Below, piece after piece: positions 8,685 to 16,715 of a DNA stretch of 64,000 nt. Every line of letters starts with the position of its first letter. Positions within the stretch are counted from its first letter, which is position 1. The notes below the pieces were generated by a model. It searched no databases. It saw nothing but the letters and a program-made list of their open reading frames with translations, and had not been told where the DNA came from. Origin of the DNA: Thermohalobaculum sp963700775 (lineage in GTDB: Bacteria > Pseudomonadota > Alphaproteobacteria > Rhodobacterales > Rhodobacteraceae). The DNA lies in contig CAVOYU010000014.1 in NCBI GenBank assembly GCA_963700775.1, positions 62,001 to 126,000 on the forward strand, in the 5' to 3' direction. A program made the translations under genes and the position numbers.

Positions 8685-9866
8685 ATGGCATTCGATGCGA
8701 AGAACGTGACGGTCAACGCCTGGCGCCGCGAGAACGGGCGCGTGGGCGTCAGGAACCACGTCATCATCCTGCCGGTGGACGACATCTCGAACGCAGCCTG
8801 CGAGGCGGCGGCGAACAACGTCAAGGGCACCATGGCGCTGCCCCATGCCTATGGACGGTTGCAGTTCGGCGAGGACCTGGACCTGCATTTCCGCACCATG
8901 ATCGGCACCGGGTCGAACCCCAACGTCGCCGCCTGCGTGGTGATCGGGATCGAGCCGGAATGGACCCAGGTGATCGTCGACGGCATCGCCAGGACCGGCA
9001 AGCCGGTCGCCGGCTTCTCGATCGAGCAGAAGGGCGACTTCGAGACCATCCGGCAGGCGAGCTGGAAGGCCAAGGAGTTCGTCCACTGGGCGACCGAGTT
9101 GCAGCGCGAGCCCTGCCCGGTCAGCGAACTGTGGGTCTCGACCAAGTGCGGCGAGTCGGACACCACCACGGGCCTCGGCTCCTGCCCGACGGTCGGCAAC
9201 ATGTACGACAAGCTGATCCCGCAGGGCATCTATGGCTGCTTCGGCGAGACCTCGGAGATCACCGGGGCCGAACACATCTGCAAGGCCCGAGCCGCGACGC
9301 CCGAGGCGGGCGAGAAGTTCATGCGGATCTTCCAGGCCTACCAGGACGAGGTGATCGAGCAGTTCAAGACCTCCGACCTCTCGGACAGCCAGCCGACCAA
9401 GGGCAACATCCTGGGCGGGCTCTCGACCATCGAGGAGAAGGCGCTGGGCAATCTCGAGAAGATCGGCCGAACCAGCACCTATATCGATGCCCTCGGGCCG
9501 GCGGAGGAGCCGGCGATGGGGCCGGGGCTCTACTACATGGACACCTCCTCGGCGGCGGCGGAATGCGTGACCCTGATGGCGGCGGCGGGCTATGTGATCC
9601 ACACCTTCCCCACCGGCCAGGGCAACGTGATCGGCAACCCGATCGTGCCGGTGATCAAGATCACGGCGAACCCGCGCACCATCCGTACCATGTCCGAGCA
9701 TGTGGACGTCGATGTCTCCGGCATCCTGCGCCGCGAGATGACCATCGACCAGGCCGGCGACGCGCTGATCGAGATGATCATGCGCACCGCCAACGGCCGG
9801 TCGACGGCGGCCGAGGCGCTGGGGCACCGCGAGTTCGTGATGACCAAGCTCTACCGTTCGGCGTAA
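8685..9866 (+). CDS. suyB: (R)-sulfolactate sulfo-lyase, large subunit
   Basis: A 393-residue UxaA C-terminal-type lyase. It opens with WRRENGRVGVRNHVIILPVDD, the usual start of this superfamily, and contains the conserved STKCGESDTTTGLGSCPTVG region, which carries the metal-site cysteine. The Fe-S-type dehydratases of this superfamily use such cysteines; cofactor use here is inferred. It forms the catalytic partner of SuyA and releases sulfite from (R)-sulfolactate. Full length for the family, intact, and coupled to suyA. A sugar-acid dehydratase is the main alternative, but the neighbours favour sulfolactate. Confidence 0.86.
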   Translation: MAFDAKNVTVNAWRRENGRVGVRNHVIILPVDDISNAACEAAANNVKGTMALPHAYGRLQFGEDLDLHFRTMIGTGSNPNVAACVVIGIEPEWTQVIVDGIARTGKPVAGFSIEQKGDFETIRQASWKAKEFVHWATELQREPCPVSELWVSTKCGESDTTTGLGSCPTVGNMYDKLIPQGIYGCFGETSEITGAEHICKARAATPEAGEKFMRIFQAYQDEVIEQFKTSDLSDSQPTKGNILGGLSTIEEKALGNLEKIGRTSTYIDALGPAEEPAMGPGLYYMDTSSAAAECVTLMAAAGYVIHTFPTGQGNVIGNPIVPVIKITANPRTIRTMSEHVDVDVSGILRREMTIDQAGDALIEMIMRTANGRSTAAEALGHREFVMTKLYRSA

Positions 9867-9962
9867 CTGGGAGCGCGGCGGCGATCACGGTCGCCGCGGC
9901 CCCCGCCCGCCCCTCCCCCCGGCGTGGGGAGGGGGCGCGCAACGCAATCCGGAAGTCGCCGC

Positions 9963-10895
9963 ATGACCGACGTCGTCATCACCGAGTTCATGGACGCACC
10001 GGCCGTCGCGTGCCTCTCGAGACACTGCCGGATCCACTACGACCCGGAGCTGGTCGACAAGCCGGACCTCCTGGTCGAGTTCGCCGCCGAGGCCCGGGCG
10101 CTGGTGGTGCGCAACCGCACCCGGGTGCGGGGAGCGCTGCTTGAGGGCGCCCGCCGCCTGACCTGCATCGGGCGGCTCGGGGTCGGGCTCGACAATATCG
10201 ACACCGGGGCCTGCACGCGGCGGGGGATCGCAGTCTATCCCGCCACCGGGGCCAACGACCAGTCCGTGGCCGAGTATGCCGTGACCGCGGTCCTGATGCT
10301 GCTGCGCGGCGCCTGGCAGGCGAGCGCCGAGGTGGCTGCCGGCGCCTGGCCGCGCGAGGCGCTGATCGGCCGCGAGGCGGCGGGGAAGGTGCTGGGGATC
10401 GTCGGCTTCGGCGGCACCGGGCGCGAGACCGCGCGGCGCGCGAAGGCGCTGGGGTTCGGCGTGGTGGCACACGACCCGAACCTGCCGCCGGACGATCCGG
10501 CCTGGAGCCTTGCCACGCCGATGACACTCGGCGATCTGCTGAAGGCATCGGACGCAGTCAGCCTGCACGTACCGCTGGCCGCCGGCACCCGCCACCTGAT
10601 CGGCGGCGACGCGATCCAGCGGATGAAGCCCGGCGCGGTGCTGGTGAATGCCGCGCGCGGCGGGATCGTCGACGAGGCGGCGCTGGTCGAGGGGCTGGTC
10701 ACCGGGCATCTGGCGGGCGCGGCGCTCGACGTCTTCGAGACCGAGCCGCTGACCGCAGCGGCGGGCGCGAAGTTCCGCGGCATCCGCAACCTGATCCTGA
10801 CCCCGCACATCGCCGGCCTGACCGCCGAGTCGAGCGCTCGGGTCAGTGACCTGGTGGCCGGCAAGGTCATCGCCCATCTGGAGAAATTCCAATGA
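9963..10895 (+). CDS. slcC: D-2-hydroxyacid dehydrogenase family, probable (S)-sulfolactate dehydrogenase
   Basis: A 310-residue NAD-dependent dehydrogenase. The Rossmann motif VLGIVGFGGTGRETA lies near 143-157, and the catalytic triad context is present: LVNAARGGIVDEAAL (arginine), an acid in the FETEPL region and histidine in LTPHIAGLT. In Chromohalobacter salexigens the homologue SlcC oxidises (S)-sulfolactate to 3-sulfopyruvate beside comC and suyAB, and the arrangement here is the same. Start ATG at 9963 is preferred over an upstream in-frame GTG because the family begins there. Overlaps comC by 4 bases (ATGA), so translation is likely coupled. Specificity is inferred from context. Confidence 0.83.
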   Translation: MTDVVITEFMDAPAVACLSRHCRIHYDPELVDKPDLLVEFAAEARALVVRNRTRVRGALLEGARRLTCIGRLGVGLDNIDTGACTRRGIAVYPATGANDQSVAEYAVTAVLMLLRGAWQASAEVAAGAWPREALIGREAAGKVLGIVGFGGTGRETARRAKALGFGVVAHDPNLPPDDPAWSLATPMTLGDLLKASDAVSLHVPLAAGTRHLIGGDAIQRMKPGAVLVNAARGGIVDEAALVEGLVTGHLAGAALDVFETEPLTAAAGAKFRGIRNLILTPHIAGLTAESSARVSDLVAGKVIAHLEKFQ

Positions 10896-11890
10896 CGCAA
10901 CGGCTTGCGGTCGACGAGGCGCGCCGGCTGGTGGTGGAGACGCTGATCCGCTGCAACACCTCTGAAGCCAATGCCCGGATGGTGGCCGACGCCCTGGTCG
11001 GCGCCGAGCTCGCCGGGCAGGCCGGCCACGGGCTCAGGCGCGTGCCGTCCTACGCGGCGCAGGCCGCCTCGGGCAAGGTCGACGGCCACGCGGTGCCGAA
11101 GGCCGTCCGGACCCGGCCGGGAGTGCTCGCCGTCGACGCGGCGAACGGCTTCGCCTACCCGGCGCTGGCGCTGGCGATGGCGGCGCTGCCGGAGATGGCC
11201 CGCGCGCAGGGGATCGCCGCCGCCGGCATCCGGCGCTCCAGCCACGCGGGCGTCACCGGGCTATCGGTCGAGGCGCTGGCGCGCGAGGGGCTGGTGGCGC
11301 TGATGTTCGCCAACACCCCGGCGGCGATCGCGCCCTGGGGCGGGGCGCGGCCGCTCTACGGCACCAACCCGATCGCCTTCGCCGCCCCGGTGCCGCAGGC
11401 CGAGCCGCTGGTTGTCGACCTTTCGGTCAGCAAGGTGGCCCGGGGCAGGATCATGGCCGCGGCGCAGAAGGGCGAGCCGATCCCCGAGGGCTGGGCCTTC
11501 GACGGCGAGGGCAGGCCGATCACCGACGCCAGGGCGGCGCTGGCCGGCACCATGGCGCCGATGGCCGACGCCAAGGGCGCGGCGCTGGCGCTGATGGTCG
11601 AACTGCTGGCCGCCGGGATCACCGGGGCCAGCTACGCCGCCGAGGCGTCCTCGTTCTTCACGGCGGAGGGCCCGCCGCCCGGCACCGGCCAGCTGCTGAT
11701 CGCGCTCGATCCGGCGGCGTTGTATCCGGGGGCGGTCGAGCGGATCGGGGTGCTGGCGGCCGCCATCGAGGGCGAGGCCGACGCCCGGCTGCCGGGCCGG
11801 CGGCGCCAGGCGATCCGGGCGCGGCTGACGGCCGAGGGAATCCCGCTCGACCCGGATCTGGCCGCCGAGATCGGCGCGCTCGGGCGGTGA
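10892..11890 (+). CDS. comC: Malate/L-lactate dehydrogenase family, probable (R)-sulfolactate dehydrogenase
   Basis: A 332-residue member of the MDH2/LDH2 oxidoreductase family, which does not use a classical Rossmann motif. Family marks are RRSSHAGVTGLSVEALAREG (about 110-129), NTPAAIAPWGG and YGTNPIAFAAP. ComC reduces sulfopyruvate to (R)-sulfolactate; paired with SlcC it converts (S)-sulfolactate to the R form that SuyAB can cleave. It is the last gene of the cluster and converges on rbfA with only 21 bases between. No sulfolactate transporter or sulfite exporter is present in the window. Other 2-oxoacid reductases of this family are the alternative. Confidence 0.84.
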   Translation: MTQRLAVDEARRLVVETLIRCNTSEANARMVADALVGAELAGQAGHGLRRVPSYAAQAASGKVDGHAVPKAVRTRPGVLAVDAANGFAYPALALAMAALPEMARAQGIAAAGIRRSSHAGVTGLSVEALAREGLVALMFANTPAAIAPWGGARPLYGTNPIAFAAPVPQAEPLVVDLSVSKVARGRIMAAAQKGEPIPEGWAFDGEGRPITDARAALAGTMAPMADAKGAALALMVELLAAGITGASYAAEASSFFTAEGPPPGTGQLLIALDPAALYPGAVERIGVLAAAIEGEADARLPGRRRQAIRARLTAEGIPLDPDLAAEIGALGR

Positions 11891-11911
11891 CGGCCGGCCG
11901 CGGCCGCGGCC

Positions 11912-12313
11912 TCAGTCCTCGTCCAGATCCCGGCGCACCCGCTCGTCGCCCAGCATCCGCCTTGTGTCGTCGATGCGGTCGAAGGTCTCGTCGAGCCGGA
12001 AGCGCAGCTCGGGCGAGTATTTCAGGTTGACCGCCCGGGTCACCAGCCGGCGGAGCTCGCCGCGGGCGCGGTCGAGGGCCTCCAGCACCCGCTCGGCGTC
12101 GCGCCCGCCCAGCGGCATGACATAGGCCGTGGCGACCTTGAGATCGGGCGAGCAGCGCACCTCGCCGACCGTGATCGGCACCCCGTCGAGATCGGGCGCG
12201 TGGTGCTCGCCGCGCATCAGGATGTCGGCCAGCGCGCGCCGGATGGTCTCGCCGACCCGGAGCTGGCGCTGGGTGGGGCCCTGGCCCGGCTGGTCGTGGT
12301 GGCGTCTCGGCAT
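11912..12313 (-). CDS. rbfA: 30S ribosome-binding factor RbfA
   Basis: A 133-residue protein with the KH-like fold of RbfA: QRQLRVGETIRRALADIL near the N-terminus, then VRCSPDLKVATAYVMPL and the LKYSPELRFRLDETFDRID block. It binds the 30S subunit and helps 16S 5'-end maturation. The ATG at 12313 has a GGGAGG site 5 bases upstream; the much longer frame upstream is not conserved. In relatives rbfA directly follows infB and precedes truB; here 4.4 kb separates it from infB and truB is absent, so it probably has its own promoter. Confidence 0.94.
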   Translation of the reverse strand: MPRRHHDQPGQGPTQRQLRVGETIRRALADILMRGEHHAPDLDGVPITVGEVRCSPDLKVATAYVMPLGGRDAERVLEALDRARGELRRLVTRAVNLKYSPELRFRLDETFDRIDDTRRMLGDERVRRDLDED

Positions 12314-12387
12314 GGCTGACCTCCCGGAAGGCCCGCGCTCTAGCACCGGGGAGCCGGGGAGTCCAGCGCGCCGGGGGGAAAGAGAGA

Positions 12388-12415
12388 ACCCCGCGGGCGT
12401 CGACGCCCGCGGGGT
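12388..12415 (-). terminator. Strong intrinsic terminator of the peroxidase-like pseudogene
   Basis: A perfect 14-bp inverted repeat (12388-12401 against 12402-12415) with GTCGAC at its centre. Read on the minus strand it is followed by a pyrimidine tract (TTCTCTCTTTCC, 12387 down to about 12376). It lies 50 bases past the stop of the pseudogene and before rbfA, further separating rbfA from the infB operon. Confidence 0.7.
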
Positions 12416-12464
12416 CCGGTGTTGGGGGTCCTCCGCCCTGGGGCGGGGGAGGAGAGGCCGGTCC

Positions 12465-15400
12465 TTACAGCGGCGGAACGTCGATGTCGGAGAGACCGCC
12501 GGTCGCGACACCCGGCATCTGGCAAGGCACGCTGAAGTCGTGCGCGTGCGGTCCCGGAGCTTCGCGGAGCAGGCCTTCCTCGAAGGTCTGCCAGGCGGGC
12601 AGACGTCACCGCCTGGCGACCGACCGGCATGCGCGCGCGTGCGTGCAGGTCCGCCATGATGCTCTCGCCGGTCTCCGGGTCATGCCCGACGGCGACGCAG
12701 AGCTGCGGGTGCGAGAACTTGCCTTCCTCGTAGACCGAGGCCCAGTCGGTGAGGCCGGTCTCCATCATCTCGATCACCGCCGATTCCCGGGCGGGGTCGA
12801 GCCCGATGATCCGGAGCCCGGCGTCGAGATTGGCGAGGTTGAGGTTGGGGAACCCCGCCGCCACGCCCGGCGTCAGGTCGCCGATGTTCTTGTAGAAGTC
12901 GAACACCTGCCGCAGGTTCATCTTCGACCCGTTGTGGAAGTGCGGCCCGGTGTACCGGACATTGCGCAGACCCTGAGCCTTGAACGCCCCGTTCCTGAGG
13001 ATGAACTCGTCCGGAAGGATGTTCGGGTCGCAGTTCACGTTCGGGTTGTTGTTCGGCTCGCCGGCGCCGGCGTTGTTGAGGCCCGGGCCGCAGGCGGTGG
13101 TGATGTTGAACGGCACCGGCGCCAGGTTGGTCGAGCCCAGGGCCGGCACGGTTCCGACCGCCGGCTGGATCTGCATCGAGGTCGGGAACTGGAGCGCGCC
13201 GGGCGCGATGGTCACTCCGTCGATGGTCGCACCGATATGCGGCGATCGCGTCAGTGTCGAGTTCGGCTTCCGCTGTGCCGCCGCCGGCGATCACCGCGAT
13301 CTGCTGCTTCAGTGTCGAGAGAGACAGCGGGATCGTTCCGCATCGCCGACATCGATCGGCGCGCCGATGGCCAGGTCCTCGGCCGTCGGCCGGATGGCCA
13401 GGTTGTAGAAGCCGGCATCGTAGATGGCGGGGAAGCCGTCGAACTTGATCATCCGCTCGGTCATCGCCGGCGGTTCCTCGCGCCGGAGCGCGCCCGGCGG
13501 GATGAACGGATCCGGCGGCGGCGCGCCGAAGCCGGTGATGGTCGAGACAGTCGCGCCGGTGAAGTTGGCGCTGAAGTGGCAGACGATGCAGGCCGTCGCG
13601 CCGGCCTCGAAGCGGCCAAGCCCTTCCTCGATGTTCAGGAGCGTGGCCTGGGCGTTGTTGCAGATCGGATCGGTGTGCAGGAACAGGCCGGGGCGGCGGC
13701 ACCACTGCCGGCGCCGTCGAAGCACGTTCGTTGCCGGACTGCACCCGCCGATCGGCGAGCCGGGCGCGACCGGACCGGTTGGCTGAGGGTCGGCTGGAAC
13801 GGCGCCAGATCCGACTCGCTGCCGGACTCCGCCTTCGGGTGGATGAACTGGGCGAATTTCAGCGTGCACAGATCCTCGGCGATGGCCACCTGCGCCGCCG
13901 TGGTGCTCGTCTGCACCAGCGCGATGCACTGCGCCAGCGTCAGGTGCTGGTGCGGCACCGGCGCATTCGGACGGCCCCGGTTGACGACCGGGAAGGGCGC
14001 GCCGACATTCACCACCTTCTGGTTCCGGCCGGTGCCGTTGCGGATGACGGTGCTGATCCCGTTATGCGTGATCGCGCTTCCATCGTTGTCGAAGCCGATG
14101 ATGCCGCCGGCGAGCAGGTCGATGATCGTCTCGTCGGTGACCTGGGTCGCCTCGAAGGCCTGGATCGACAGGGCGAAGAAGATCTGGAAGTTCTTCTCGA
14201 TCAGCAGGCGGTTCGGCGAACCGATGCCGCAGTCAGTTAGATCGGCTTCGGTCGTGAATGGCGGCGTGTGACGTCGGAGTCATCCTCCAGACACACGTCG
14301 CCGGCTCCCGAGCCGTTCCCCCAGAATCGCTCGGCGAAGATCGGCTCGATCAGGGAGCGATAGGTGACGTTCGTCGGGATGTAGGCCGAGCCGGTGCCCC
14401 CGGACCCGCAATTCGCGTCCGCGGCCACAAGGCTACCCAGCAGCGGATCGGTGCACGACACCAGCTGGTTGAACAGCGGCGTCGCCTCGACCATCTTGCG
14501 GCCCAGATTGTGGTTCGGACGCCCCGCCGCCGGAGGCAGGTGCCCGACCATCTCCATGACGCTCTCGATCGGCCCCACGGCCTGCGAGGCCAGCGAGGAG
14601 AACGGCACGTTCATGCGCTCTGGTCGACGCCGCAGCGCCACCGTTCGCGACGGATCGTAGACCGTCACCATCGCTCCCGGATCGCGGAACCCCAGCGGGT
14701 TGACCCCGTTGAAGAACATGTCGGCCCGGCCGTCATGGAAGCTGCGCAGGTTGAAGATGGCGTTGTGCATCGTGTTGGTGTTGCGCGGCTCGACGTGGCG
14801 GGTGGTGTCGGGGATACCCGGAGTCAGTTGTCGCGTGAACCCGTCGAAGAACGGCGCAGGCTCGCGGACCTGTGACGCATCGAAGCCGAGGTCATCGGCA
14901 TCCAGCGCGCCGAGGTCCTGGCGGCCGGGGCTGTTGCCGTTGCCTTCGCTTGCGAGCGGAAACGCATCTGCCGCCGGATCGTCGCAGGATACGGCGACTG
15001 GGCGAACGATCCTCATCGCGGGAGGTCATCCAAGCGCATCGAGCGCAATACGGCCCCTCGAAGGACATGCCCCGCGGGCCGGCCGAGGAGACGACGTCGT
15101 TCACGTCGTCGGCGCGATGTCGCCGATCGTCCGGCGAACGGTCGTGTCCGAGCGGCCGGCAACGCCGGGCGTCCCCGTCAGCCGGATCGTCCGCAGTGCC
15201 GCCGGCCGCGACCGACGGCGGCCTCGCTGACCGGCAGGCCCTCGCCATTAGTGGCCGCCGAAATCGGCGACCGTGAGGGTGCCGTTCGGGCCGCTGACGC
15301 CGACTTCCAACTCGAGCTGATGCTCGCGGTCGGGCGTTTCGAACAGGTTGTTGCGGCCGCCCGCGGTGCGCCGCAGGCCGGGGCTCATCTGGTTGGTCGG

Positions 15401-15760
15401 CCGGTTGTCCGCCCCCGCGGTGAAGTGGCACGAGGCGCAGGCGATGGTGCCGTCGCCGCCCACCTGCATGTCGAAGAACAGCAGCTTGCCGAGCTGCTGC
15501 AGCTGATCTGGTTGATGCTTGGCGGGGTTGACCGTTGCATGATCGGCTGACCCCACTGGGCGCTGCTGATACCCGTCGCCGCTGCCATCCAGCAGCCCCA
15601 GCACATTCACATCCGGCACGCCGGTCAGCCGCAGCGGCTGCACCGCGAAGCCCGGCGGCACGGTCATCGCCAGGGTGACGACCGACAGGGTCGTCATCCG
15701 GGCGATCCGTTTCAGGGAATTGCGAGCCCTGCGGCTCAGAAAGGACTTCTTGGTCATCAT
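12465..15760 (-). pseudogene. Large di-haem cytochrome c peroxidase-like gene, multiply frameshifted
   Basis: Conserved peptides run in order on the minus strand but jump between frames. 15760-15255: signal peptide, then a haem motif CASCH. 15016-14240: TRHVEPRNTNTMHNAIF and FHDGRADMFFNG. 14260-13800: FQIFFALSIQAFE. 13740-13310: a second haem motif CIVCH. 13215-12620: LRNVRYTGPHFHNGSKMNL. The end (12590-12465) reads to a TAA through FSVPCQMPGV. Restored, it would be about 1,090 residues, a two-unit periplasmic haem protein that would reduce peroxide or oxidise a protein partner. At least seven frame changes are needed, so no product is expected as read. GGGGGAAG precedes the start. Decay or poor base calling are both possible. 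Confidence 0.85.
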
Positions 15761-16197
15761 AGCTTCCCCCTAGTTGACGTGTCTAAAGCCAGCAGGCACG
15801 GCCGGCCGCCGCGGCGGCGGAGGTCCGCCCCGCGCCGGTTCCGGCGACGCCGTTTCCTGATCCTTGAAATCCGGCCGGGCGCCGGAACGCCGGGCGGAAA
15901 ACCGGGAGCCGCTCCGCCGGCCGTGGCCGGGCGAAACGGCTCCCCTCCCCCCGAGGCTCTCCTCGCGGCTCCCCCCAGTCGGGCTGCGTGTGGCGCCGGA
16001 TTGCCGGTGGCGGGTCTCCGGGCAAGGTCCCGGACAGGTGCCGCGGACGATCCGTCCACCGCCAGGGTCAGGCCCTGGGCGCGTGGCAGCGCCATCGGGG
16101 CGCCCGCCGGGATATCTGTCGGGATGTCGGAGATCGGAACCGCGGCACTCTCAACACACGGAACCCGGCCGCCCGCAATGCGGGACGCAGCACTCAT
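15757..16197 (-). CDS. Hypothetical small ORF upstream of the peroxidase pseudogene
   Basis: An open frame of 146 codons whose ATG at 16197 has a good GGGGGAGG ribosome site 7-8 bases upstream, like the sites of ccoN and the peroxidase gene. The product starts MSAASRIAGGRVPCVES, is rich in Ala, Pro, Gly and Arg and shows no recognised domain; the last 40 residues are very basic and look like out-of-frame translation. It may be the start of a decayed gene. It overlaps the pseudogene start by 4 bases. Confidence 0.3.
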   Translation of the reverse strand: MSAASRIAGGRVPCVESAAVPISDIPTDIPAGAPMALPRAQGLTLAVDGSSAAPVRDLARRPATGNPAPHAARLGGAARRASGGGEPFRPATAGGAAPGFPPGVPAPGRISRIRKRRRRNRRGADLRRRGGRPCLLALDTSTRGKL

Positions 16198-16670
16198 CAA
16201 CGCCTCCCCCCTCACTCAAAGTCTTTCACCAATGCGACGCAAGCAGTTGCAGGCGAGTGGTAGTCACGGGCAATAACGTTACCCATTTAGGGGTACCCAC
16301 GCAAATTTGATGCGCAGCAAGATTAGCCGGGCCGCGCCGGCATAACTGCCGCGAATGGCGAGCTCGATAGTGAATACTCAACCAGTAGTTGAAAATAAAA
16401 ATAACGAATCATCAAGTAAAAATGATTAACAATCCCCCATAAATAAAGTTTTCACTTAAAACTTAAACCAATAGAAAATATCTCCGAGAGAAAGCCTCCG
16501 CGACATCTTTGCTGTTCGCGCCGGTCCCGGGGCAGGGCCGGTCGCCGCCAAGTAACGGAATCGCGCCGTCCGGCCGCCCGCCGGCGGTTCCGGCGCCGTT
16601 TCGGCCCGCTCCCGGCACCGCCGGAGCGGTGCCGGGGCTCGGGCCGGGAAGTCGGGAAGCCGGAACGGAA
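16198..16670. other. AT-rich spacer between infB and the peroxidase-like gene
   Basis: About 470 bases with no supported gene. 16310-16500 is strikingly AT-rich for this chromosome, with many AAAA and TTAA steps, and probably contains the promoter for the minus-strand peroxidase gene. A short inverted repeat (TACCC/GGGTA) sits near 16280-16295. The composition is unlike the flanking infB operon, consistent with inserted DNA. Confidence 0.4.
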
Positions 16671-16694
16671 ACGGGCGCCCCGGAGGGCGCCCGT
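16671..16694 (-). terminator. Intrinsic terminator after infB
   Basis: Inverted repeat ACGGGCGCC (16671-16679) and GGCGCCCGT (16686-16694) with a 6-base loop, 22 bases past the infB stop. On the minus strand the stem is followed by TTTCCGTT. It would end the rimP-nusA-ylxR-infB transcript before rbfA. Confidence 0.6.
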
Positions 16695-16715
16695 CGAACG
16701 GTCAGGCGGCGGCGG

